A stretch of DNA of 64,000 nucleotides from Nepenthes gracilis (GCA_033239525.1 BSYO01000030.1:10127030-10191029), one strand, 5' to 3'; counted from the first letter of the stretch, positions 22,729 to 35,163 are shown. Notes: a model not told the origin generated them from the sequence alone. Translations and numbers: made by a program.

Positions 22729-23672
22729 TGTTGCGTCCGAGAGTTTCAACCGTCTATCTACCGAAGCACGAGCGGCCTTGTGCGTTCGTGGACGGACGGA
22801 AACGGGCAATACAAAGTAAGTTGATAACAAACGGTGAAAAAGAAGTTCAAGGACACAAAGAGAACACGTGATTTACGTGGAAAACCCCGTTATGTAAGGA
22901 GGGGTAAAAATCACGGCAACGGACGAACAGTCCAAGAAGTTTCACTATTAAGGTAAAAGAATACAAAGGGGGCTGTGGATCGATTTGTTTCCACAGTGAG
23001 CTATAGTGTAAGAAGTCTTGCCTCTTTTTCTCCCTCTCACTTTTCCTCTTTTTTCTCGAGAATTCTTCACCAATGGTGCTCAAACCGAAATTTCTGGAAT
23101 CTCCTCCTTGTGGCCTGAAAGGGGATATTTACAAGAGAGATGGTGACGTTAAAAAGGGGACACGTGGCACTGGCGAGTCAGGGCTGCCTGCCACCGACTC
23201 TGCTGGTGCGGCGTGATAGGGACACCTGTCACAGTCTGCAAATACGGCGTGCAGGGGCGCCTGCTCTGCAGCTACGGCGTGTCAGAGGCCATTGGATCAC
23301 TCGTGACAGCGCGTTCTCTACAAATCATCCGAGCTGGCATCCTTGGTCATTTTGGCTCTTTGTCCTGAGGGCTTGAGAACGTTGTGGTCGTCCTCGTCCG
23401 TTGAGAGCCCCGTGCATCCTTTGCTCGCTACGCTAGGCTCTCGAGCTTTTCATCCTATAAACGCCATCGTAACCTGATTGATGACACCATCCATATGTGG
23501 CTTCTCAGATTGCCATTGCTATTCCTGGCTTCACAGCTTAAATCTGCAGGTGCTTCGGCCCAACATAGTCTTTTAGGCCTAGTTGGGCTCATGGGCCCCT
23601 TGGGCTAGCCTATCCTTATGTTCTTCTGAGCTTGTAATCGTAATTTTGGATATTGGGTTTTGAAACCCATCA
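22729..23672 (-). repeat. Right LTR (5' LTR of the Tat element)
   Basis: 944 bp, TGTTGCGTCC to AAACCCATCA on plus. It differs from the left LTR by scattered substitutions and about 40 extra bp near 23250-23292. There TCTGCAxxTACGGCGTG occurs twice, so slippage between short repeats explains the length difference. Its outer end is 431 bp from the heat-shock gene start codon. Confidence 0.92.
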
Positions 23673-23956
23673 ATCTATTTAAAAATAAATAATTAAAATT
23701 AAAAAAATAAATATTTTTACCTCTTTAAAAAATAGACCCCATCGATCTGATTAATATCTCGCAAAAAAAATCAAAAATATATAAAATATTTTTTAAATGT
23801 TTTCAAATATTATTATTTATTAAATATTTAAGTTATTATTAAAAATAACCAAAAAACTTATTTGAAAGATTTTAAATTTTATTTATTAAAATTAAATTTA
23901 ACGGATCGAACAGCGATGCAAAGCATATCCAAGAGATCTCTGCAATTTTTTCTAGT

Positions 23957-23974
23957 TTCTAGAATAGTCCAGAA
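23957..23974 (+). promoter_or_regulatory. Heat-shock element 1 (sHSP promoter)
   Basis: Reads TTCtaGAAtaGTCcaGAA: four alternating 5-bp-spaced units, three perfect and one with one mismatch. This is the binding pattern of heat-shock transcription factors. It lies 129 bp before the sHSP ATG. Confidence 0.8.
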
Positions 23975-24000
23975 GCAATGCCTCAGAAGCCACTGTCTTT

Positions 24001-24018
24001 TTCCAGAGATTTCTGGAA
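24001..24018 (+). promoter_or_regulatory. Heat-shock element 2 (sHSP promoter)
   Basis: Reads TTCcaGAGatTTCtgGAA: four alternating units, one with a mismatch, 85 bp before the ATG. A weak TATA-like TTTAAG lies about 15 bp further on. Two elements spaced like this are typical of strongly heat-induced plant sHSP promoters. Confidence 0.82.
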
Positions 24019-24102
24019 AATTGTTGATCACTTTAAGTAGAATCGATTCTTGATTTCCCCTCAGAAGAATTTGGATAGATTGAAATCCCAATCGGAATCG
24101 AA

Positions 24103-25899
24103 ATGTCTCGATCTGTCTGCAATTTCAGCAATCCTCTCACCTTATCGTCTTCAGACAGAATCAAATTGAGAAATCCACTCCATGAAAGGTTCCCACATTT
24201 TCGCGTTCACCCTTTCCGGCCAAATAGCAGAGTTCATAGCACCAAAGCAATGGCAGCAGAGCCTAGGGACAATCTGGATCCCTTGCAAAGAGCTGGAGGC
24301 GGCCGGCCCCAGCAGCCTCTAGCTAAGAGGCGGACAGGTCCGGTTGCTCCAATTGGTGAGCGTCTTAATCTGAATTTCATCTCTTTTTGTTCGTCGACAC
24401 TTTCGTTTTCTGCAAAATTAAGCCGTTCTTCCTTGTATTTGGATGAAGTTGGAATTGCTAATTCCACCGCGTAAGCATGCTTAATTGGCTGACAAGTAGG
24501 TTAAATAATGCTATTTTTGGTACAGCTTGATATGTGGTAGGTTTTTATTGAAGAATTTGAGCGATTCCTGAGAATAGGACGAGTCCAATGTTTGATGATA
24601 ACGTATTACGCCATAATTAACACTATCACTTCATTTTTCCGTCGAGATATGATAGAATAAGAATTGTGTTCTTTTTAATAACATGATGACAAAATATCAC
24701 ATTAGACTAGATAGGAATGAGGTTGCAAAGATTACTGCTTGGATTTGTTCTTGTTGTTCTGTTTGTTTTTGCATCTACCCCCTCACACCGCCCCCGAAAA
24801 AAAAAAAAAAAAGAACAGGTTTAATTAGAGTAGCCTGAGTATCATCCTATCAAGTATACATCCCTCCATTCCTTAACAATTAGTCATTAATTTTGCAATT
24901 GGGTTTCATTTTTCGGAAATTGTAGTTATTCAACCAAGTCATAGGTCACAGGTAAAGTAAATATATCTGGGTTTCCATGCATTTCTCAATGAAATTGAAG
25001 TTATTCAACCAAGTCATAGGTTACAGGTAAAGTAAATACATCTGGGTTTCCGTGCATTTCTCAATGCACGGGATTCATCCAATTCTTGACGATTCAATTA
25101 CAATTGAATTCCCAGCGTAGAAATTCAAAGATTTCATACTAAATGATGTCTCTCAGTTAAAGGGGTTTTCTTGACGCAGTGTAAAATTTTTTCACCCGCT
25201 GGATTTGAGTTGAAAACCAATGGTCCAAATCCATTGAGTTTACAAATCCAGTACCCATATCAAGTAAATATAAGACTTTATTGCATGTTACAGCCATCTG
25301 AAGACAACTCAACATCTGCAAAACATATTTTAGCAAGTTATATGCGAGGATGAAGACTCTTTATAAAACAAAGATATCACTTTGTTGTAGCAACGACCTC
25401 TTATAGATACGTATTTGCAGGATTATGGGATAGGTTTCCAACAGCAAAGACAGTGCAACAGATGATGGAGACAATGGAAAGGATCATGGAGGACCCGTCT
25501 GCTCTCAATGGTCGGTGGCAGTCACCATTGACGAATGATACAGGCGGATATGCGAGGGGAAGAACACCATGGGAGATAAAGGAAGTCGAGAATGAGTATA
25601 AAATGAGGTTCGACATGCCTGGAATGACGAAAGACGATGTCAAAGTGTGGGTTGAGGAGAGCATGCTAGTTGTCAAAGCGGAGAAGACGCCTAAAAAGAG
25701 CGGCAATCAAGAAAACGGCATGGAGGAAGACGAAGGAGAGTGGCCCGTCGCCAGCTATGGAAGGTATAGTAGTAGGATTGCGCTGCCGGAGAATGTAGAC
25801 TTTGAAAAGATCAAGGCCGAGGTTAAGGATGGTGTGCTGTATATAACTATTCCTAAGGCTAGTATCAGCAGCAAGGTTTTGGATATCAATGTTCAATGA
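24103..25899 (+). CDS. Chloroplast small heat-shock protein, HSP21 class (2 exons)
   Basis: ATP-independent chaperone of the alpha-crystallin/HSP20 family, expected in plastids. Exon 1 is 24103-24355 and exon 2 is 25421-25899; the 1,065-bp GT/AG intron splits a Gly codon, giving VAPI-G-LWDRFPTAK. The protein is 243 aa. Residues 1-50 are basic and Ser-rich like a transit peptide. A Met-rich amphipathic helix (VQQMMETMERIMED, about 96-109) is the signature of plastid-type sHSPs. The alpha-crystallin domain runs from about 133 to 243 (RTPWEIKE, MRFDMPGM, GVLYITIPK). A mitochondrial relative is less likely given the Met-rich segment. Two heat-shock elements lie upstream, and a retroelement LTR ends 431 bp before the ATG. 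Confidence 0.92.
24925..25074 (+). repeat. 75-bp tandem duplication in the sHSP intron
   Basis: The block starting GTTATTCAACCAAGTCATAG at 24925 is repeated at 25000 with a few substitutions. It covers ATCTGGGTTTCC and GCATTTCTCAATG in both copies. It does not touch the splice sites. Confidence 0.85.
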
Positions 25900-27509
25900 C
25901 TGATGCTTGTGCTTCAGTGCTCAAGTTTCGACGATGGGTATTATCTTCCGATATCGTAACTGTGAAACCTCTCAATTTTTATATCCATGGTGTTGGAAAG
26001 TTTCTCTAACCCGTATGATGCAAAAAGGGTATGTATAAATCTTTCAGTAATGCCGTTTTGATCGTTCGAAAACAATGAGAGAATGGAGAATTGTTACTTC
26101 AATTATGTTTGAAGAATGTCTTTTGCATGCTCCACAATAGACGTTTTGTTCAACTGGCTTCCACATTTTTGGATTGGGTAATGCGTATTATAATCAATTA
26201 TATTATACAAATATTTTTGGTAAATACATCAAAACTAAATTATATAAACTGAGCTATATATTAGCACTTGAGTTTATTCACTCATTTTTATATTTAAAGA
26301 GCTTTTTTTTTTTTTTCAATTTTATTGAATTGAACTCTAGTAGGGCAAAACATGCCTATTAATATATGTTTTGCCTTCTTTGTTAATCAACTCATAATGG
26401 TACCATAATAGGTATGCAAAGGCCTCCTAATGGGGTATTTATAGAGGAATAGGACACCCGCCATGTGGCTGGCGGTCGGCGTGGGGACTAACACCTTTAT
26501 ATAGGATTACAAACCAATAATTCCTTAAATCTCTTATAAAATAGAAAGTTAATGGCTTAATTAATGATAATTTATAAAATTTTCCCATTTCATATATAAT
26601 TCAAATCCCTTTTTCCAACGAAAAACTAAAAAAAAAAGTGAAAAATTGAACTGGGGTGGGCATAATCCAAATGCGTTTCTAGTGATTGTAGTAAAGTCTA
26701 ATATGTTCATCATTTGGAAATTTTTATACATGTAAATTTTAAATACACGTATGTATACTATAGTAGGGCAAACCATGCCTATTAATATATGTTTTGCCTT
26801 CTTTGTTAATCAACTCATAATGGTACCGAGAAGGCCTCCTAATTTATTTATTTTTAACAAACCAACTTATAAATTAGTCTATTTTATTATAAATTTTTCT
26901 CATTTTTATAATTCTCTTTTATAAAAAAGACTGGGCTAGGCATATATCTTTGATTGGAATAGTTCATCAATTTTTTAAAAAAATAATAACCCAGTGTATT
27001 TAAACTTTAAAATTATTTTTTATTCTATAGACACCTAAATCTATAGACCCATATATCTTTGATCGAAAAAGAATCAATAAAAAAATAATAAATTAAAATT
27101 AATTAATATATTTATTTTTTTCTCAAAACTAATAAAAAGAAAGCTAAAAATGAAATACATATTCCAAATTAATTAAGCATCTCGAAAGCGTCTTCAAAAA
27201 TAAGAATAAAGAATCATATGTAAATACCATGGAACAAGATTTGATTTTATTCATAGAGATTTCGAGATCCATGAATAGTTACAATGTATAACTACAGGCA
27301 CACATTATGCTCATGTAACATTAGAACAGCAAAAATAAGTTCAATAAACTTGGTGTTCGGACATGGTGACAATTATACATGGATCAACTAGAAACCCCAC
27401 CTTGAAGATCAAATACCTGGAAGAAGAAATGCACAGGAGCATCTACCTTGTCGGCGATGTTCCATTTTCCTATCAAAGCTGAACTATGAACCGGATGATA
27501 ACCAAGATA
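25900..27509. other. Convergent intergenic region, sHSP and ARR11-like 3' flanks
   Basis: The sHSP 3' UTR probably lies in the first 200-300 bp and that of the response regulator in the last 300 bp. The rest is AT-rich and contains the separated direct repeat described separately. No further gene is seen. Confidence 0.5.
26334..26848. repeat. Separated ~75-bp direct repeat
   Basis: 26334-26403 and 26757-26826 are nearly identical (AGTAGGGCAAAxCATGCC ... CTCATAATGGTACC), 423 bp apart. Both are followed, after a few different bases, by AGGCCTCCTAAT. The DNA between is non-coding. This could be the ends of a small element or a local duplication. Confidence 0.7.
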
Positions 27510-30500
27510 CTAGTATTTGAATGTCGGTGCACCAAATAAATGGACTAATGGAATTTCAGTGACTATATCTGGAGAACTATAGTCTGAAAATCCCACGTTA
27601 TCGAATCCGAGGTCCGTGGTAAAGTCATCACCTTGAAGCCAACAAAACTTCAAGTCCTCGCTCGGAGATCCAAAAGTCGATTCTATTTCTGAAATTTGGT
27701 TGCTCAAGTCAGATTCTAGACTTATTATGCTGCTCTGACTAGTGCTGAGATTCTTCATGTCAAATGCGGTGTCGGAAATGGGTCCGGGATCTTGAGGGTT
27801 TAGAGAGCAGCTCTCGGGATCAAGGGGAAAGACTCCCTGATATCTCGATTGCTGTGCTTAGCATTTGATGGCTCGCGGATTGAGTCACTAGGATTGATGC
27901 ACGGAGCTGGATGCAGGAGATCAGCTTGGGTGATCTGCTGCCAAGCATGAAATGCTGTATCGATGAAGCAAGCCTCCAACTCATGATGCAAGTTGTGCCC
28001 ATAATCGAATTGAATTCCGGGTACTTCTCGATGCCAAGGATACTGGGAAGCGATGGGATAATCCAACGATGCAAGGTTAAGTCCGGGTTCCAACAATCCG
28101 AAAGAACTGTTGAGCGCCGTCGGTGAACTACTGGCCGTGTGTGCAGCAGAAATGTCGACGACATTGAAAGGCGGTGTGGGATCTTCGAAGGACAATAAAT
28201 GGATGCTTTTCACATCGATTTCATTAGATTCAGCATCATCAGTTTGAGCTGTTTGCGTTTTGCCTGAACTTCTTAGGTTGGTGCTGTCACCATCACTTTG
28301 TTGCGTATTACTGGAGTTCTTGAGGCCAAAGCTTCCACTGGAATCCTTTGGAGAATGATCCAAATTATTTGATCCTCCAGAAGTGGCTTTTAATTCATTT
28401 TCCCTCTGTAATCTGCTGAGGTAGAGACGGTATTTCTGCAAGAGAAGGCAGTATCAAAAAATGTGCGATAATTACATGCATGAATACCATTTTTCCTCCC
28501 CCTTTTATTGAAAGGTAAAAATACAAATGATAGGTTCGGTCAAAACAACCTTAAATCAAGTGAGCCCAAGCTCATAGGACCCCACAAGATCTTGATGTTG
28601 GGCAGTAAGCCAAATTCGATCCACATGAAATGTAGAAAAAACTCTCTAAGTAGAATCAAATTTACAGCCCATTTGTTTGAATTTGTATGGAAACAACAAT
28701 ATATATACAAGTACAATAACAAGTTATTTTTATATGAAAACCATTATCAACTATGGAAAAGGTCATTAAGCTTTTCATACAAACAATTATCTATACTATA
28801 ATAAGATTCGATTATAAATAACCCCAGAGTCATTTAATTATACGATTCATTCACAGCAACACGTATGAAAATCAGTTATCAATAATCCTCTTAAAGTTAA
28901 CCTATTTATATCATACTACAAGTGTAATATCCAGTTATTATTAATCACAAATGTCTTAGTTACACAATCTAAAGATCGGTTCACTATTCTTAAACATACA
29001 TCTTGGTTGTATAACAATTTCACGTGAACAAGTTGAGAGAAGAACAACTACAAGAGCAAGGGAAATGAAAACAAATGAAAATGCATTATACAGCCAAACT
29101 AGAACATTCTTGAGGTTAACAAAGAGTGGACCACGATTTGAATCCCAAATGGTTGAAAAATCATTCATCGTCTTCTTTTTTTTTGTTCTTCTCTCTTTTC
29201 TCTTTTAACAATGCCCTTGGGATTTAAAAATCTCTCCCGAATCTAACTTAAAACCATAACATCATATTTATAGCCCGTAAGGCTGCTTGAGCAGCCATCA
29301 CATGTCTCACCTGTCACTAGCCACTAAAATTATTTCAAATCCTATAACTTAAGCCGCTAGCTCATAGCTAGCTCATGTAATTTCCTGCAAGTATTTCACT
29401 CGAGTGGTACATCTCGCGAACATCAAGCAAAGGGCCCTACTAGCACTCGAACTGGGAAATAATATGTCAAGGGATGTAGACCTTATAAGGGAATGGTTCA
29501 AAACCCAACATTCTACCACTCGGCAAGACATTGCTTGGACCTTTTGACATCAACCCTGAACTAGTCTTTGATCCAAGCATTCCCCTTCTTGGCCTTACAA
29601 AGTCCCAGTGGACCGTTCAACTCTGCTGAAACTGACTTAATCAAAGCTATATTACAAGTTAATTATCATTTGACATAGTACGAAAAGTTGCAACAGCTTC
29701 CTACAGGCCATGTTTTAACCACAAAACCTTCATCACAGGGAGACAGTCTAGCTTAGACCGCAAGGCTCTTAACAATGTGGATGTAATAGCAAAAAAAACT
29801 GTGCGCATGAGCGTGCACACACAAAAGAAGAAAAAAAAAATCAAAATTTCCTCAATTCCTTGTCATAATTAAGACTTTGTAGGAACTATGAAAAAAATAT
29901 CAATATTGATATCGATATGGGTTACGGTCATACCCATATAGAACAATACTTATCAAAATCAGATATAATAAAAAAAAATTTATAAGGACTATAAACTGAT
30001 TGGGCCATATTGACCAAAATATCATCCAAATATTGAATATATTAGTAAATATATTATAATATATCACTAACAAGATAATATATTATGATATTATTATGGT
30101 ATCATAAAATATTAGTATTGAGAGGGCTCAATACAATACGTATTACGATATTTGCATCTACGGTGGGAACCTTTTAGCTTTCTTCATTCCACTTCTCTTT
30201 GACCTCACAATTACAAATCCTAAACTATAGTCATACATGTACATATTTCAGATACCTGAGACCATTGTTTTATGGTTTGATGCTGAGCATGAATCGCAGC
30301 TGGCTGCACATTGACATGGTCTTGAATGTTTGCGATGGATCAGCAAGGGGAAGATGGACTGAATTTTCAAAACTAATACACAATACCGAGAATTATTTCC
30401 CGAACAAAGTAAAAAGGAAATGCATCTATTTCAATATGGATCGAAAGACGTAACACAAGGGTAGTTCTCAGACTATATGTTATCGAGACATATTGAATGA

Positions 30501-33232
30501 GAACTATGGAGTGCATGAATGAAATTCTTGTAAAATAAGATGCATGTGTAGAAGCTTAGCAGGCCAAAAAACTGAACATAAATTTTGTGCAAAACATAGA
30601 AGATATGCCCAAGCCATGCCCGGGTTCTTGGTATTTACCTGCAAGTGGCTAGCAACATTTTCTCTTGTCAACCATGGCACATTCATCAAGTCCAGTATCT
30701 TCTTGGGTCCAACTTCTGCTAAACATAGATCATGAGTAATAATATAGGAGAACGATTACATTAATGGCAGCTATAAGATTGCCACAAGTTGATCATCTTG
30801 CCACTCCCACATATTATGTATGCAAATCAAATATATTCTAGGATGTAAAACTTATGTTATTTGAAGGATGTGACTAGAAATTTTGTCGCTTGAGGGACTT
30901 GATTGGTAATTAGTTGCAACTTACGGGATCGATTGAGGGGTTAGCTCAGAAAATTAGTATAGATGAAAAGATGAAGATGTTGTAAGCATTGGGTATGATA
31001 CTCACTGTCAAATCCTATCTGATTTACAGCTTTAACAAATTTCTGATGGAGATCCACCGACCAAGCAACCCTAGGTTTCTTTGTGGAAGAAGGATCACCA
31101 CCCAAGTCTTTGTCATCGTGCTTGTTCTCAGCATCTTTCCTTTTCTTTCCTATGTGATCACCGCTGAATAAGCAGTCTCCATCAAAAAGTTCAGTTCCAT
31201 TTCTTAACATCTGAAGATCTTCAATGCCCTCCTGCCTTTCAATGTCCCTCACCTCATGCATCCTCTTTCTGAAAACGTGCTGCCATATATTCCGAAGTTC
31301 TTTCATTCTTATAGGTTTGAGAAGATAATCACAGGCTCCGTGCTGAACACCTTTCATCACCCTGCTTGTTTCTCCATCAACAGACATCACTGTACATGTT
31401 TATGAAACTCATCAGAAATGAACGGTTAGTTTGTTAAATATCAAATGGAAAGAGCAAATAATGTTGAATACAAATATTCATTTACTAATAAAGGATGACT
31501 AACTAATAACAGGAAGATCCATTTTGAGCCCGACGTGCTCCAGGAGTTTAAAACCATCCATGTCAGGCATGTTCACATCACTGATCACAATATCATATCC
31601 ATCTTTTCTCTCACGGAGCAACTTCAGAGCATCTCTTGCTAGGCCACATGTAGTCACTGAAAATAGAACAGAAAAGGACAGAACAGAACAGAATTTAGCA
31701 TCTTAAGATTCGTATTGAATGAGAATCAATTGTTTTAACAAAACAGAGTAATTTATCCTCTCCTATGATACGCAATAACCATAGAATGAATTATCCACCA
31801 ATATATCTAAGTATTCCCCCTGGTATTGATATGTCTCAATTCCCAACAAAATCGTGTCATGCCGTCATATCAGCAATATATTGAAATATTCAAAATATCA
31901 TCCATTTAACCTGATATTTTCCAATATGTCCAGATTAGTAGAAAAATGGGTTCAATATATTTGATATCGATATATATCTAATGTTGCTACAGGTGCAACC
32001 AATACTAATTTAGATATTTTAATCCATGGTAGTAACCTTCATTATAGTACCACAAAATCATGAAATTAACATGCTCAGGTTGTCATTTAAGTAAAGATAT
32101 TCTTCGGAATTTGCAGTGAACAGTGAGAAAGCAAGACCCACCCACAAAAAAAGTTAATGGACGATTAGAACCGAGGAAAGCAAGAAGAAAAGATAAGCAT
32201 TCGTCAAATTGTACTCTCAAACTCCTATTTTATGCAAGTTAGTGACTACAGGGTTAGCTGTTGCTTTGCCAAGACAACAATTTGGTCAGCCAATAAATCA
32301 TTCTCATTCTAGTACTGTGGAGCATTATTCATGACAAGAGTCGTACTGTAAATTCTTTAACAACTCTTCAGAACAACATAAGCAACATCGTTCTATGATA
32401 AACATTAGCATTTATGACAAGAGTGGTACAGTAAATAAAGCAGATATCAATGAACACTGCCACACTTTTTGTTATATTTGCTTAATGCGATTGTAGATTG
32501 CCGCTGGAGGGAGCGAATGAAGCACAAATCCGTCGATTCTCTGGAACTTTTGGCCTTTGATGCACAACACATGAACACAAAACCCTGAAAGCTCATAGAA
32601 CATTGAGCCCCAAAACTCATCATCTGTAAGTAAAAGAGATATGTTTGGAAGGCGCTCTTTGGACACCCTTGATTCACCTGAGGTTAATCTCTCTCTGTTG
32701 TTACGTAGGCCCATAAATGCTAATGAAAGGATGAGATGCCACGAAAGTAAAACCCACTTAGGCTTAAGGATTGCAAACCTCAGTGTTTCCTTGTCCACTA
32801 ACAAAACACTAAAAAACCTGAGTATTTAAGACCATCAAAATAACCAGGGGGAGAAGGAGATTATTCTCATTTTTGGAGTATCTTCTCCGGCAGACCGCAA
32901 GCTATACATTATAACACACCTTTTATGAAAAAGCAAATGTTCCTGTTCTCAAATTTGATAACAAAGTCATCCAAATTAATCACACTCCTCAATTTTGATG
33001 AAAGCTCTGTAGCCTCAATAGCACAATAAGGCAAAAACAGCAAACCCACTTAGGTTAAAGTTGTCATAGCAGAAAATCACTGTCAGAAATAGCATGTAAA
33101 TCATCTGGGCATGACAAATAAACCAAATTAACCTTCATAGGAGCACTTCTTAAGCATCTTCTCGAGAATTTTCAACCAAGTCGGATCATCATCCACCACC
33201 AGCACTCGCAGGCCGGCCGGAAATGCCTCCAT
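27510..33232 (-). CDS. ARR11: Type-B response regulator, ARR11-like (5 exons, frameshift near the 3' end)
   Basis: Transcription factor ending the cytokinin two-component relay in the nucleus. Exons: 33232-33133, 31656-31504, 31389-31006, 30715-30639 (or from 30718), 28435-27510; all introns GT/AG and phase-consistent. The receiver domain (about 7-125) has the acidic pocket DDD (14-16), phospho-acceptor Asp60 in [10 protein letters not shown] and Lys109 in YLLKPI. The GARP/Myb-like DNA-binding domain is at about 188-250 ([46 protein letters not shown]). The C-terminus FCWLQGDDF...DYSSP resembles the ARR11 end, but it lies in another frame from 27758 on. The exon-5 frame entering from exon 4 stops at 27800, giving about 450 aa. 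A 1-base shift near 27830-27850 would restore about 545 aa. Real truncation or sequence error cannot be told apart here. Confidence 0.88.
28700..29170. repeat. Repeat insertion in intron 4, related to 9690-9990
   Basis: Shares ordered blocks with 9690-9990 (ATACTATAATAAGATTCxATTA, AAATAACCCC, ACGTATGAAAATCAGTTA, TACACAATCTA). GC-richer DNA to about 29640 (ACTCGAGTGGTACATC, CCACTCGGCAAGACATTGC) may belong to the same LTR-like insertion. No pol sequence seen. Confidence 0.4.
29890..30175. repeat. ATATCG-rich dispersed repeat, copy B (intron 4)
   Basis: Same block order as the copy at 2436-2660. Starts ATATCAATATTGATATCGAT, has a middle TTTATAAGGACTATAAACTG, and ends TATTACGATATTTGC then GGTGGGAACC. 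Non-coding. Confidence 0.45.
31780..32035. repeat. ATATCG-rich dispersed repeat, probable copy C (intron 1)
   Basis: AT-rich with TATTGATATG, CCGTCATATCAGC, GATATCGATATATATC and an end ATCCATGGTAGTAACC resembling the other copies. More diverged than copies A and B. Confidence 0.35.
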
Positions 33233-35083
33233 GATGAGAGAGAGTGAGGCGGGAGAAATAGGGATCGACCGTTAGGGCACTGACGTAGTCGAGCTCAGAC
33301 CCTAGGCAAATTCAAATAAAGGAGAGAGAGATGGTTATAAAGAGGGGAATTTTCGGTAGCTTTGCAGTAAGAGTCTGAATTGTACCAATCATCCATTGAC
33401 AAACAATAAGAACAAAGTGAGGGGAAGGAGAGACTGTTAGGAGAGTTCTGGAAGGGGGAGGAATAGCTTTAACGGGAGTAATTTCAGTCTATGGAGTAAA
33501 TTAATGGGAGAATGGAGAAGAAACGCAGAATAACGAATATTGGCGCCGGCTAAGCTTAGGCTGCTGATTAGTGGCTAACGGTCCCCCATCCTTCCCTCAA
33601 TTCTCTCTTTTTGAAAAGGAAAAAAACAGAACAAATACATTGTACGGATTTTGGTATATTACTATATATAATGCTAATTAACTACAAAAAAATTAATTTC
33701 TTTTTAAAAAAGTCTTAATAATTAATCAAATCCAACATACATTAGAAAATTTGAGCTTGAATTTTTTAATTAAAAAATAGATTAAAAAATATTTTAAAAA
33801 TATTACATAGTAATATTCAGGATACATTCAAATAATATAGTGCTCATTTTTTTTTAAATTGCTCATTTATATATAAATTAATAAAATATTAAATTATCAA
33901 AAATATTTAAAAAATAACTAAATAACATCTTCTAATACTAGGTATTATGAAACAATGTCAAATAAGAACAATTTTAGATTTTATAAATTGAAAAAAAATG
34001 CCAAACTCATTAGAAGAAGGATTAGGCAGAAATTTAGATTATATTATGAAGAACTTAAAATTTAAAGGAAAAGAAGTAAATAAAAATTTCTCATTAAAAA
34101 AATAAATAGCTATTTGATCTCATCAAAGTTTGCAATGAGGCCTTTATAAATTGATTGATGTAAACAAGAAGTAAATGCTTAGAGGTTAGGGTTATTATAA
34201 GGAGCAATATTATTTTTCCATTTAATTATACATTTAATTGTACTCAAATTACTAATTTTAATATGCATAGAAAGAATAAAAATAATAAAAATTAAAATAT
34301 GATAAAATTATTACCTATTTTTATAGTAATTTTATGTTGACTTTCACTTATATAATGCCAAAACAAAGATAAAATGTTGAGACATTAATGACCTTAAATT
34401 TAGAGGTTTGTGAACTATATGTAAGTCAAATTTTAGTATGGTATGTTGATGAATAATTTGATAATATGAGAATTAGTATAATTTCATTCCTAAGGTTTTT
34501 TTAAGGCCATAAATTATATTCAGAGTAGTCTTTAAAATTGATACAAGTTACTTAAACTTAATAGTGGTTTAGAATCATAGCAGATATACTTCAACTTAGA
34601 TTTGATTTGAATTAGGTTGTTTGATTCATCCAATTTATTTAGTATGAAAATTTATAAGCTATGAGTAAGATATGTGAATATTATAGACGATTAAAAAAAA
34701 AAAATTAGCCTTGATTTATTTTATAAATTAGGAATAATAATGTGTGAAAATGTACATTTAAATCTTACTTAAATTTAATTTTTTTATTTGAAAAAAATTA
34801 ATATATTAGATTAAATAATTTAAATAATTATTTCAAGAAACCATATTTATGTGCATTTAGAATCTTTGTTCATAGAGATTACTTAAAAAAAAATAAATTT
34901 GGTAAATTTTTTTATAGAAATATTAAATTTGGTTGTCATGTTTGAATTTTTAAATAAAAGTATGTAATTTTTAAAATTTATTTATTAAATTTATATTTAT
35001 GTAACTTAGTAAATTTAGAATAATATGTATCAAAAGTTAAAACATGAAAATACCTCTTTTAAAGGGTATAAATTTGATATTAA
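33233..35083. other. ARR11-like leader, then AT-rich intergenic DNA
   Basis: 33233 to about 33600 is the GA-rich 5' leader/promoter of the response regulator gene. Beyond that the DNA is AT-rich with no coding signal. Confidence 0.5.
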
Positions 35084-35084
35084 C

Positions 35085-35163
<79 letters not shown>
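35084..35163. repeat. (ATA)n microsatellite
   Basis: About 26 uninterrupted ATA/AAT trinucleotide units. Confidence 0.97.

Larger units (their letters stand above)
13264..23672 (-). mobile_element. Full-length Ty3/gypsy Tat-type LTR retrotransposon, decayed
   Basis: 10,409 bp, bounded by two LTRs with TG...CA ends. The coding order on minus is LTR, PBS, gag, protease, RT, RNase H, a second RNase H, integrase, then a tandem-repeat region, an antisense ORF and the 3' LTR. A second (archaeal-like) RNase H after the first and an antisense ORF downstream of pol are known marks of the plant Tat lineage. The flanks ATATA (13259-13263) and ATCTA (23673-23677) differ at one base, a possible 5-bp target duplication. 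gag-pol is split by many stops and frameshifts, so the copy is not autonomous. It sits between the divergent PPR and heat-shock genes. Confidence 0.92.

Noticed and set aside
13259..23677. A perfect target-site duplication for the Tat element
   Set aside because: Flanks are ATATA and ATCTA, one mismatch in AT-rich DNA; suggestive only.
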